From: an uncultured Campylobacter sp.
GTDB lineage: Bacteria; Campylobacterota; Campylobacteria; Campylobacterales; Campylobacteraceae
Reading direction: 5' to 3'
NCBI GenBank assembly: GCA_947090385.1
Contig: CAMUNZ010000004.1
Span: 1 to 40,822, forward strand
Length of the DNA stretch: 40,822 bases
Shown piece after piece: positions 16,456-25,056 of the stretch. The notes below the pieces were generated by a model. That model saw only the letters and a list, made by a program, of their open reading frames with translations, did no database searches and was not told where the DNA came from. The translations under genes and the position numbers were made by a program. The number at the start of each line of letters is the position of its first letter. Position 1 is the first letter of the stretch.

Positions 16456-19400
16456 AAAATATGAAAAAATTGAGATAAAAGACGATAATAGACTGAAAAA
16501 TTTCGACGCTTTTAGAATTACTTTGGCAAGTCCAGAAACTATAAAATCTTGGAGTTATGGTGAAGTTAAAAAACCAGAAACTATAAATTATCGCACATTA
16601 AAGCCTGAAAGAGACGGGCTTTTTTGCGCTAAAATTTTTGGTCCTATTCGTGATTATGAATGCCTTTGTGGAAAATATAAAAAAATGCGTTTTAAAGGTC
16701 ATAAATGTGAAAAATGTGGCGTTGAAATCACAACTTCAAAAGTTCGTCGCTATAGGATGGGACACATTGAGCTTGTAACACCTGTTGCGCATATTTGGTA
16801 TGTAAATTCTCTTCCAAGTAGAATCGGAACTCTTTTAAATGTTAAAATGAAAGATCTTGAAAGAGTGCTTTATTATGAAGCATATATCGTAGAAAATCCA
16901 GCCGATGCTTTTTATGACAATGAAAATTCTAAAAAAGTGCAAAAATTTGACATTTTAAACGAAGAGCAATATCAACAACTTTATCAAAAGTATGAATTTA
17001 GTGGATTTAAAGCCACTATGGGCGGAGAAGTTATCCGCAATATGCTTGAAGAGCTTGACCTTGTGAAATTATTGGTGCAATTAAAAGAAGATATCGCTTC
17101 TACAAATTCTATCGCTAGAAAAAAAGAGATCGTTAAAAGATTGAAAATTGTAGAAAGCTTTTTAAATTCTGGAAATCGTCCTGAATGGATGATGATTACA
17201 ACTTTGCCTGTTTTACCGCCAGATTTGCGTCCATTGGTAGCGCTTGATGGTGGAAAATTTGCTGTTTCTGATGTAAATGATTTGTATCGTAGAGTTATAA
17301 ATAGAAACACAAGGCTAAAAAGACTTTTAGAACTTGACGCACCAGAAATCATCATAAGAAACGAAAAAAGAATGCTTCAAGAAGCAGTTGATGCTCTTTT
17401 TGATAATGGTCGTCGTGCAAATGCTGTAAAAGGTGCAAATAAGCGTCCATTAAAATCATTAAGTGAAATTATAAAAGGAAAACAGGGGCGTTTCCGCCAA
17501 AATTTACTTGGAAAAAGGGTTGATTTTTCAGGTCGTTCCGTAATCGTTGTTGGTCCAAATTTAAGGATGGATCAATGTGGACTTCCAAAAAATATGGCTT
17601 TAGAGTTGTTTAAACCGCATTTGATTGCAAGACTTCAAGAAAAATCTTATGCAACGACAGTTAAGCAAGCCAAAAACATGATCGATGATAAAACAAATGA
17701 AGTTTGGGAATGCCTTGAAGAAGTTGTAAAAGATCATCCTGTTATGCTAAATAGGGCACCTACTCTTCATAAACTTTCAATTCAAGCTTTTCATCCAGTT
17801 TTAGTTGAAGGCAAGGCGATTAGACTTCATCCATTAGTTTGCGCTGCTTTTAATGCCGATTTTGACGGCGATCAAATGGCAATTCATGTTCCTTTAAGTC
17901 AAGAAGCGATAGCAGAATGTAAATGTTTGATGCTAAGTAGTTTAAATATCTTACTTCCAGCTAGCGGAAAACCTGTGGCTGTTCCTTCTCAAGATATGGT
18001 TTTAGGAATTTATTATTTATCACTTGAAAAAGAGAATGCAAAAGGAAAAAATAAAATTTTTGCAAATGCCGATGAAGTTTATTTTGCTATGCAATCTGAT
18101 GTTTTGGATATGCACGCAAAAATCAAAACTGTTTTAAATAATAAAACGATTTTTACTACAGCTGGAAGACTTTTGATAAAATCTATTTTGCCTGATTTTG
18201 TTCCTGAAAATATGTGGAATAAAATTCTTAAGAAAAAAGATATATCAAATTTGGTTGAATATGTATTTAAAAAAGGCGGATTAACTCAAAGCGCAAGTTT
18301 CTTAGATAAACTTAAAAATTTAGGTTTCGAATACGCTACAAATGCTGGAATTTCGATAGCTGTTTCTGATATTATCGTGCCAGATCATAAAAATCAATAT
18401 ATAGCCGATGCAAATAAAAAGGTTAGAGAAATTCAAAGTCAATATGGCGCTGGACTTTTAACAAATGTTGAAAGACATAATAAAATAGTTGAAATTTGGC
18501 AAAATACAAGAACTCAAGTTGCAAATGAAATGATGAATTTGATTAAAAGTGATAAAGCTGGATTTAATTCTATTTGGATGATGGCAGATAGCGGGGCACG
18601 AGGTAGTTCTGCACAAATTTCGCAGCTTGCTGGAATGCGTGGTTTGATGGCTAAACCAAACGGCGATATTATTGAAACTCCGATTGTTTCAAATTTCCGT
18701 GAAGGTTTAAATGTGCTTGAATATTTCATCTCAACTCACGGAGCTAGAAAAGGTCTTGCCGATACTGCTTTAAAAACAGCAAATGCCGGATATTTGACAA
18801 GAAAATTGATTGATGTTTCTCAAAATGTAAAAGTAACTATGGACGATTGTGGAACTCATGAAGGTATTGAGATTACAGAAATTTCAGATAGTGGCGAATT
18901 GATAGAAAATTTAGAGGATAGAATTGTAGGACGAGTTTTAAGCGACGATGTAATCGATCCTATAACAAACGAAATTTTATATCCTCAAGGAACTTTAATA
19001 ACAGCTGAATATGCAAAAAGTATAGTTGATGCTGGTATAAAATCAGTTTCTATCAGAACTCCGATAACTTGTAAAGCTAAAAAGGGCGTTTGTGCAAAAT
19101 GCTACGGTATAAATCTAGCAGAATCAAAATTAGTAAAACCTGGTGAAGCTGTAGGAATTATATCAGCTCAATCAATTGGTGAGCCTGGAACTCAGCTAAC
19201 ACTTAGAACTTTCCATCAAGGTGGAACCGCATCTGCTGAGCAACAAGAAAGACAAGTTGTAGCAAAAAAAGAGGGATTTATAAGATATTATAACGTCAAA
19301 ACTTATGAACAAGAAGGTAAAAAAATAATAGCAAATCGCCGAAATGCTGCGATTTTACTAGTTGAACCAAAAATAAAAGCACCTTTTGATGGTCAATTAG

Positions 19401-20977
19401 AAATAGACGTTGCGCATGAAGATGTAAATGTTTTGATTAAAGGTAAAACAGAAGAAGCCAGATATGTTTTACGTCGTCACGATTTAGCTAAACCAAATGA
19501 ATTAGCTGGTGTTAGTGGTAAAGTAGAGGGTAAATTTTATATGCCTTATGCGGCAGATGAGTTTGTAAAAGAAAATGAAAGCATCGTTGAAGTTATAAAA
19601 GATGGCTGGAATATTCCTAATCGAATTCCTTACGCGAGTGAAATTTTAGTAAATGATGGCGATCCTGTGACTCAAAAAATTACAGCAAATGCCAACGGAA
19701 TTTTGAAATTTTATATTTTAAAAGGTGATTATTTAGAAAGATTAAAAGATATTAAAAAAGGTCATATAGTTAATGAAAAAGGTCTTTTTGTAGTTATTGC
19801 TGATAAAAATGATAGAGAAGCTGTGCGCCATTATATACCAAGAGAATCTATCGTAATGTATGATGATAGTGTGCAAGTAAAGGCTACTGATTTGATAGCA
19901 AAACCACAAAAAGATGACAAAACTATAATTGCACAATGGGATCCTTATTCTACTATCATAATTGCAGAAGATAGCGGTACGATTAATTTTGAAGATATAG
20001 ATATAGGCTATAGTTGTGCCGAGCAATACGATGAAGCTACTGGTCAAAGTAGATTGACTATAAATGAATATTTGCCACAAGGTGTTAAGCCTACGATTAC
20101 AATTGTTACAGATAGTGGAAAAAATTTAAAATATCCTTTGGAGCCAAAAACTGCTATTTTTGTTAATAACGGCGCAAAAGTTAAACAAACAGATATTATC
20201 GCAAAAACTCCAAAAGCCGCTACAAAATCGCAAGATATTACTGGTGGTTTGCCTAGAGTTAGCGAATTATTTGAAGCAAGAGTTCCAAAAAATGCTGCAA
20301 TTTTAGCCGAAATAGATGGTTATGTAAGATTTGATAAACCTTTAAAATCTAAAGAAAAGATCGTTATAACATCTGCTGACGGAAATTCAACTTTTGAATA
20401 TTCTATTGATAAGAGTCAAAAAATTCAGGTAAGAGATGGTGAATTTGTTCATGCTGGTGAAAGAATCACAGACGGCGTTGTAAGTAGTCACGATGTGCTT
20501 AGAATTCTTGGCGAAAAAGCATTGCATTATTATTTGATTAGCGAAATTCAAAAAGTTTATCGAAGTCAAGGTGTTGCAATTGCTGATAAACATATTGAAA
20601 TTATAGTTTCTCAAATGTTACGTCAAGTTACTGTTATAGATAGTGGAAATACAAATTTGATCGTTGGAGATTTGGTAAGCAAACGCTATTTTAACGAAGA
20701 AAATGAAAGAATTATGGCTATGGGCGGAGAACCAGCGATTGCTGAGCCACGACTTCTTGGTGTTACAAGAGCCGCTATCGGAAGTGATAGCGTAATTTCT
20801 GCTGCATCTTTCCAAGAAACAACAAAAGTTTTAACAGAAGCTAGCATAGCAGGAAGATATGATTATTTAGAAGATCTTAAAGAAAATGTAATTTTGGGTC
20901 GTATGATTCCTGTGGGAACTGGTCTTTATAAAGATCAAGAAGTTGTATTTCAAAAAGAAGACGATAATTCAAAATAG
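16448..20977 (+). CDS. rpoC: DNA-directed RNA polymerase beta-prime subunit
   Basis: 1509 residues. I start at ATG 16448 (MNKKYEKIEIKDD), which has an AAGGA site and lies in the rpoB tail; the in-frame ATG 39 nt further upstream would add a non-conserved extension. The zinc site CLCGK...CEKCG is near the N-terminus. The catalytic Mg motif NADFDGDQMA is intact. The second Cys cluster (CKAKKGVCAKCYG) and trigger-loop region (GEPGTQLTLRTFHQGG) are present. A palindromic terminator-like repeat follows the stop. Confidence 0.99.
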   Translation: MNKKYEKIEIKDDNRLKNFDAFRITLASPETIKSWSYGEVKKPETINYRTLKPERDGLFCAKIFGPIRDYECLCGKYKKMRFKGHKCEKCGVEITTSKVRRYRMGHIELVTPVAHIWYVNSLPSRIGTLLNVKMKDLERVLYYEAYIVENPADAFYDNENSKKVQKFDILNEEQYQQLYQKYEFSGFKATMGGEVIRNMLEELDLVKLLVQLKEDIASTNSIARKKEIVKRLKIVESFLNSGNRPEWMMITTLPVLPPDLRPLVALDGGKFAVSDVNDLYRRVINRNTRLKRLLELDAPEIIIRNEKRMLQEAVDALFDNGRRANAVKGANKRPLKSLSEIIKGKQGRFRQNLLGKRVDFSGRSVIVVGPNLRMDQCGLPKNMALELFKPHLIARLQEKSYATTVKQAKNMIDDKTNEVWECLEEVVKDHPVMLNRAPTLHKLSIQAFHPVLVEGKAIRLHPLVCAAFNADFDGDQMAIHVPLSQEAIAECKCLMLSSLNILLPASGKPVAVPSQDMVLGIYYLSLEKENAKGKNKIFANADEVYFAMQSDVLDMHAKIKTVLNNKTIFTTAGRLLIKSILPDFVPENMWNKILKKKDISNLVEYVFKKGGLTQSASFLDKLKNLGFEYATNAGISIAVSDIIVPDHKNQYIADANKKVREIQSQYGAGLLTNVERHNKIVEIWQNTRTQVANEMMNLIKSDKAGFNSIWMMADSGARGSSAQISQLAGMRGLMAKPNGDIIETPIVSNFREGLNVLEYFISTHGARKGLADTALKTANAGYLTRKLIDVSQNVKVTMDDCGTHEGIEITEISDSGELIENLEDRIVGRVLSDDVIDPITNEILYPQGTLITAEYAKSIVDAGIKSVSIRTPITCKAKKGVCAKCYGINLAESKLVKPGEAVGIISAQSIGEPGTQLTLRTFHQGGTASAEQQERQVVAKKEGFIRYYNVKTYEQEGKKIIANRRNAAILLVEPKIKAPFDGQLEIDVAHEDVNVLIKGKTEEARYVLRRHDLAKPNELAGVSGKVEGKFYMPYAADEFVKENESIVEVIKDGWNIPNRIPYASEILVNDGDPVTQKITANANGILKFYILKGDYLERLKDIKKGHIVNEKGLFVVIADKNDREAVRHYIPRESIVMYDDSVQVKATDLIAKPQKDDKTIIAQWDPYSTIIIAEDSGTINFEDIDIGYSCAEQYDEATGQSRLTINEYLPQGVKPTITIVTDSGKNLKYPLEPKTAIFVNNGAKVKQTDIIAKTPKAATKSQDITGGLPRVSELFEARVPKNAAILAEIDGYVRFDKPLKSKEKIVITSADGNSTFEYSIDKSQKIQVRDGEFVHAGERITDGVVSSHDVLRILGEKALHYYLISEIQKVYRSQGVAIADKHIEIIVSQMLRQVTVIDSGNTNLIVGDLVSKRYFNEENERIMAMGGEPAIAEPRLLGVTRAAIGSDSVISAASFQETTKVLTEASIAGRYDYLEDLKENVILGRMIPVGTGLYKDQEVVFQKEDDNSK

Positions 20978-20979
20978 TA

Positions 20980-21005
20980 AATTTAGCCACAATTGTGGCT
21001 AAATT
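20980..21005 (+). terminator. Palindrome after rpoC
   Basis: Perfect 26-bp inverted repeat: AATTTAGCCACAA followed by its exact reverse complement. It ends the long ribosomal/RNA polymerase transcription unit. The T run is weak, so termination efficiency is uncertain. Confidence 0.6.
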
Positions 21006-21020
21006 CTTAAAAGGCTTAAA

Positions 21021-21413
21021 ATGCTAAAAATTTTTAATTTTCCAGATTTAGGTTTGTTATTTGTTAGAGTTGTTTTTGGAATTTGCATTTTGATGCATGG
21101 AATTGCAAAAATTCAAAAAGGTGTGGGTGGCATAGAAAATTTACTTAAAACACATTCATTACCAGAATTTTTAGCTTATGGAGTTTTTATCGGTGAAATT
21201 GTTGCACCAATATTTATAATTTTAGGAATTTTTGTCAGATTAAATTCTATTATTATGATAATTTTATTTGGATTTGTATTATATCTTGTGAAATCACCTT
21301 TTGAAATGAATAATTTTGGTGGTTTTCATAACGAAATAGTTATTTTATATCTTGGAATTTCTGTTTTATTGCTTTTTAGCGGAAGCGGAAGAGTAGCTGT
21401 AAAACGAGATTAA
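21021..21413 (+). CDS. DoxX-family membrane protein
   Basis: 130 residues with about four transmembrane helices. The DoxX signatures are present: an N-terminal helix RVVFGICILMHGIAKIQKG, then GEIVAPIFIILGIFVRLNS with the conserved Gly-Glu and Arg. The family lies in the inner membrane and has been linked to quinone- or thiol-related redox functions in various bacteria, but no reaction can be assigned here. It lies between the rpoC terminator and the rpsL promoter on the same strand, with AAAAGG before the ATG. Confidence 0.8.
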   Translation: MLKIFNFPDLGLLFVRVVFGICILMHGIAKIQKGVGGIENLLKTHSLPEFLAYGVFIGEIVAPIFIILGIFVRLNSIIMIILFGFVLYLVKSPFEMNNFGGFHNEIVILYLGISVLLLFSGSGRVAVKRD

Positions 21414-21440
21414 TTTAATTTGTTTTAAGTAAATTTTAAA

Positions 21441-21446
21441 TATAAT
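21441..21446 (+). promoter_or_regulatory. -10 box for rpsL-rpsG-fusA
   Basis: TATAAT lies 38 nt upstream of the rpsL ATG in a T/A-rich spacer after the DoxX gene. It is the likely promoter of the str-type operon. Confidence 0.55.
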
Positions 21447-21484
21447 CCGAACTTTTTATTAATAAATTTTGTGAAAGGAAAAAG

Positions 21485-21868
21485 ATGCCTACTATAAATC
21501 AGTTGGTTAGAAAAGAACGCAAAAAAGTGACTTATAAATCAAAATCACTAGCGTTAAAAGAGTGTCCTCAAAGAAGAGGAGTTTGCACAAGAGTTTATAC
21601 AACAACTCCTAAAAAACCAAACTCAGCTTTGAGAAAAGTTGCCAAAGTAAAACTTACAAGCGGCTTTGAAGTTATTAGTTATATCGGTGGTGAAGGTCAC
21701 AATCTTCAAGAACACAGTATCGTTTTAGTTCGTGGTGGTCGTGTTAAGGACTTACCTGGTGTAAAATATCATATTGTTCGTGGCGCACTTGATACAGCTG
21801 GCGTTGCAAAAAGAACAGTTTCTAGATCTAAATATGGTGCTAAGCGACCAAAAGAAGCAAAAAAATAA
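21485..21868 (+). CDS. rpsL: 30S ribosomal protein S12
   Basis: 127 residues. S12 is part of the decoding centre. PKKPNSALRKVAK (the streptomycin-site Lys) and VRGGRVKDLPGVKYH are wild-type in appearance, so no streptomycin-resistance substitution is evident. GAAAGGA precedes the ATG. It is the first gene of rpsL-rpsG-fusA. Confidence 0.99.
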   Translation: MPTINQLVRKERKKVTYKSKSLALKECPQRRGVCTRVYTTTPKKPNSALRKVAKVKLTSGFEVISYIGGEGHNLQEHSIVLVRGGRVKDLPGVKYHIVRGALDTAGVAKRTVSRSKYGAKRPKEAKK

Positions 21869-21945
21869 ATTCGTTGTTTAGTTAAAACAGACTTATCCAA
21901 GTTTTGATAAAGTTTGAGTAAAATTTTTAAATTTGAAGGAAAAAA

Positions 21946-22398
21946 ATGAGAAGAAGAAAAGCTCCAGTTAGAGAAGTTTTAGCTGATCCTATATATGGCA
22001 ATAAAATAATCACTAAATTTATTAATTCACTTATGTATGATGGCAAAAAAAGTACAGCTACAAAGATTATGTATGGTGCTTTAGAATTGATCGATAAAAA
22101 AGGCGGTGAAAAAAAAGGTATAGATATTTTCAACGACGCGATTGAAAATGTAAAACCTGTATTAGAAGTAAAATCTCGTAGAGTTGGTGGTGCTACATAC
22201 CAAGTCCCAGTAGAAGTTCGCCCAGCAAGACAACAAGCATTAGCGATTAGATGGATAATTACATTTTCTAGAAAAAGAAGTGAAAGAACTATGATAGAAA
22301 AATTAGCTTACGAATTGCTTGATGCTGCAAATTCAAAAGGTTCATCATTTAAGAAGAAAGAAGATACCTATAAAGCGTTTGCTCATTATCGCTTCTAA
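21946..22398 (+). CDS. rpsG: 30S ribosomal protein S7 (shortened C-terminal helix)
   Basis: 150 residues, against about 156 in relatives. S7 nucleates assembly of the 30S head and lines the E site. The N-terminus MRRRKAPVREVLADPIYG and the RRVGGATYQVPVEVRP core are conserved. Near the C-terminus the family sequence ED-VHRMAEAN-KAFAHYR reads ED-TY-KAFAHYR, a clean loss of six residues. The reading frame is intact and the ending KAFAHYRF is conserved, so the gene is functional and not broken. fusA starts 11 nt downstream. Confidence 0.98.
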   Translation: MRRRKAPVREVLADPIYGNKIITKFINSLMYDGKKSTATKIMYGALELIDKKGGEKKGIDIFNDAIENVKPVLEVKSRRVGGATYQVPVEVRPARQQALAIRWIITFSRKRSERTMIEKLAYELLDAANSKGSSFKKKEDTYKAFAHYRF

Positions 22399-22409
22399 GG
22401 GGGTAAATT

Positions 22410-24485
22410 ATGGCAAGGAAAACTCCTTTACATATGGTAAGAAATATTGGTATAGCAGCTCATATTGATGCTGGAAAAACAACTACAACAGAAAGAATTT
22501 TGTTTTTTACAGGCATGAGTCATAAAATAGGCGAGGTTCATGATGGCGCTGCGACAATGGATTGGATGGAACAAGAAAAAGAAAGAGGTATAACTATTAC
22601 TTCTGCTGCTACAACTTGTTTTTGGCGAGAACATCAGCTTAATATTATTGACACTCCAGGACACGTTGATTTTACGATTGAAGTCGAAAGATCAATGCGT
22701 GTTTTAGATGGAGAAGTTGCTGTGTTTTGCGCTGTTGGTGGTGTTCAACCACAAAGCGAAACAGTTTGGCGACAAGCTAATAAATATGGCGTTCCAAGAA
22801 TTGTTTTTGTAAATAAAATGGACAGAGTTGGTGCGAATTTTTTTAGTGTTGCAGATCAAATCAAAAATAGATTAAAAGCAAATCCTGTTCCACTTCAAAT
22901 TCCGATCGGATCAGAAGATAATTTTAGAGGTGTTGTTGATCTAGTTTTGATGAAAGCGTATGTTTGGGAAAATGAAAAAGAACCAACTATGTATAAAGAG
23001 ATAGAAATTCCATCAGAGTTAAAAGAAAAAGCCGAAGAATATCGTGCAAAATTAGTAGAATCTGTTGCAGAATGCGATGAGGTTTTGATGGAAAAATATC
23101 TTGGTGGCGAGGATTTAAACGTTGAAGAGATACGCAAAGGCATAAAAGAGGGATGTTTAAGTATGTCTATTATCCCTATGATGTGCGGAACTGCATTTAA
23201 AAATAAAGGAATTCAGCCGCTTTTAGATGCTGTTGTTGATTATTTGCCAGCTCCAGATGAGGTTGCAGATATAAAAGGCGAATACGAAAATGGCGAAAAA
23301 GTAACTGTTAAATCTACAGACGATGGAGAATTTGCAGCGCTTGGATTTAAAATCATGACAGATCCATTTGTAGGTCAGCTTACCTTTGTTCGCGTTTATC
23401 GTGGAATTCTTGAAAGTGGAAGTTATGTTTATAACACAGGTAAAAATTCCAAAGAGAGAATTGGTCGATTGATCAGAATGCATTCAAATAAAAGAGAAGA
23501 GATAAAAACGCTTTATGCTGGTGAAATTGGCGCTGTTGTAGGATTAAAAGATACTTTGACAGGTGACACACTAGCTAGTGAAAAAGATAAAGTTATACTT
23601 GAAAGAATGGAATTCCCAGATCCTGTTATTTCTGTAGCTGTTGAGCCAAAAACAAAAGCAGATCAAGAAAAAATGGGTATAGCTTTACAAAAACTTGCGC
23701 AAGAAGATCCATCATTTAGAGTTAAAACAGATGAAGAAAGTGGTCAAACAATTATTTCTGGTATGGGCGAGTTGCATCTTGAAATTATAGTTGATCGTAT
23801 GAAAAGAGAATTTAATGTTGAATGTGAAGTCGGAAAACCACAAGTTGCATATCGTGAAACTATTAGAAAAACAGTTGAGCAAGAATATAAATATGCTAAA
23901 CAATCAGGTGGTCGTGGTCAATATGGTCATGTTTATTTACGACTTGAACCACTTGAGCCAGGCACTGGATATGAGTTTGTTAACGATATCAAAGGTGGAG
24001 CTATTCCAAAAGAGTATATTCCAGCTGTTGATAAAGGCTGCCAAGAAGCAATGCAAGGTGGAGTTTTAGCTGGCTATCCAGTCGAAGATGTCAAAGTCAC
24101 AGTTTTTGATGGAAGTTATCACGAGGTTGATTCTTCTGAAATGGCGTTTAAACTAGCTGCTTCAATGGGTTTTAAAGAAGGTGCTAGAAAAGCAGGAGCT
24201 GTTATACTTGAGCCAGTTATGAAAGTTGAAATTGAGACACCAGAAGAATATATGGGTGATGTTATAGGTGATATCAATAAACGTCGTGGTCAGGTTAACA
24301 ATATGGGCGATAGAGGTGGAAACAAAATAATTGATGCATTTTGCCCATTAGCTGAGATGTTTGGTTATTCAACAGATTTAAGAAGTCAAACTCAAGGTCG
24401 TGCAACTTACTCAATGGAATTTGATCACTACGATGAAGTTCCAAAGAATGTAAGCGAAGAGATAATTAAGCAAAGAAACGGCTAA
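22410..24485 (+). CDS. fusA: Elongation factor G
   Basis: 691 residues of typical length. EF-G is the GTPase that drives ribosomal translocation. G1 is AAHIDAGKT at residues 16-24, G3 is DTPGH and G4 is NKMD. The domain IV loop (SGGRGQYGHVYLRLEP) and domain V (YMGDVIGDINKRRG) are present. It has a GGGGG-type ribosome site and is the last gene of the str-type operon, followed by a strong hairpin. Confidence 0.99.
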   Translation: MARKTPLHMVRNIGIAAHIDAGKTTTTERILFFTGMSHKIGEVHDGAATMDWMEQEKERGITITSAATTCFWREHQLNIIDTPGHVDFTIEVERSMRVLDGEVAVFCAVGGVQPQSETVWRQANKYGVPRIVFVNKMDRVGANFFSVADQIKNRLKANPVPLQIPIGSEDNFRGVVDLVLMKAYVWENEKEPTMYKEIEIPSELKEKAEEYRAKLVESVAECDEVLMEKYLGGEDLNVEEIRKGIKEGCLSMSIIPMMCGTAFKNKGIQPLLDAVVDYLPAPDEVADIKGEYENGEKVTVKSTDDGEFAALGFKIMTDPFVGQLTFVRVYRGILESGSYVYNTGKNSKERIGRLIRMHSNKREEIKTLYAGEIGAVVGLKDTLTGDTLASEKDKVILERMEFPDPVISVAVEPKTKADQEKMGIALQKLAQEDPSFRVKTDEESGQTIISGMGELHLEIIVDRMKREFNVECEVGKPQVAYRETIRKTVEQEYKYAKQSGGRGQYGHVYLRLEPLEPGTGYEFVNDIKGGAIPKEYIPAVDKGCQEAMQGGVLAGYPVEDVKVTVFDGSYHEVDSSEMAFKLAASMGFKEGARKAGAVILEPVMKVEIETPEEYMGDVIGDINKRRGQVNNMGDRGGNKIIDAFCPLAEMFGYSTDLRSQTQGRATYSMEFDHYDEVPKNVSEEIIKQRNG

Positions 24486-24495
24486 AATCTAATTT

Positions 24496-24526
24496 AAGGG
24501 TGGGAAAGAGATTCCTACCCTTTAAA
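24496..24526 (+). terminator. Terminator after fusA
   Basis: AAGGGTGGGAA and TTCCTACCCTT form an 11-bp stem (one G-T pair) with loop AGAGA, followed by a short TTT. It overlaps a possible GTG start at 24500 of the next gene, which argues against that start. Confidence 0.75.
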
Positions 24527-24538
24527 AGAAAGTTAAGT

Positions 24539-24973
24539 ATGCGTGAATTTTATTTAGATAAACCACTGAAGATTACCGGATATAAGGTTACCACAAATAA
24601 TAGGCTTGAATTAAATCAAAATACAGCTATAATTCCAAATTTATGGAAAAAATTTAGCAATAGTGATTTATTCAATGATGTGAATTATGGTGTTTATTTT
24701 AATTATAAAAATAAACATTTTGATGATTATGATTTGTTAGTTGGTTCCACAAAGTCTTTAAGTGGAGTTTGCAAAGATTGTGATTTGATAGAGATACAAA
24801 GTGGTAAATTTTTAGTTTTTGAAACTGATATTAAGCAAATAGCGACCGATGTAAGTAGTCTTTGGATGAAAATTTGGAACTATTTTAAGACATGTGATAT
24901 AAAACGCTCTTATTTAACCGATTTTGAAAAATATATAGACAATAAAGTAGAAATTTATATTTCCATTTTATAA
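24539..24973 (+). CDS. GyrI-like/AraC-type effector-binding domain protein
   Basis: 144 residues from ATG 24539. An in-frame GTG at 24500 lies inside the fusA terminator and is rejected. The whole protein resembles the stand-alone effector-binding domain of the Rob/GyrI/Cass2 superfamily: NQNTAIIPNLWKKF, NYGVYFNYKN, then LWMKIWNYF and the ending DFEKYIDNKVEIYISIL. These domains bind small amphipathic or cationic ligands, or sequester a partner. There is no DNA-binding domain. It ends 4 nt before tRNA-Arg. Ligand unknown. Confidence 0.75.
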   Translation: MREFYLDKPLKITGYKVTTNNRLELNQNTAIIPNLWKKFSNSDLFNDVNYGVYFNYKNKHFDDYDLLVGSTKSLSGVCKDCDLIEIQSGKFLVFETDIKQIATDVSSLWMKIWNYFKTCDIKRSYLTDFEKYIDNKVEIYISIL

Positions 24974-24977
24974 ATTT

Positions 24978-25054
24978 GTCCTCATAGCTCAGCTGGATAG
25001 AGCGCAAAATTCCTAATTTTGAGGCCGTGAGTTCGAATCTCGCTGGGGACACCA
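24978..25054 (+). tRNA. tRNA-Arg(CCT)
   Basis: A 77-nt cloverleaf. The acceptor GTCCTCA pairs with TGGGGAC, the anticodon stem is CAAAA/TTTTG with loop TTCCTAA (anticodon CCT), the T-loop is TTCGAAT, and CCA is encoded. It reads AGG. It ends only 2 nt before the convergent mnmE stop codon. Confidence 0.97.
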
Positions 25055-25056
25055 TT

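Noticed and set aside
12313..20977. Several 60-120 residue open frames opposite or inside rpoB and rpoC
   Set aside because: They are shadows of strongly conserved genes, with no ribosome sites of note and no recognisable domains.
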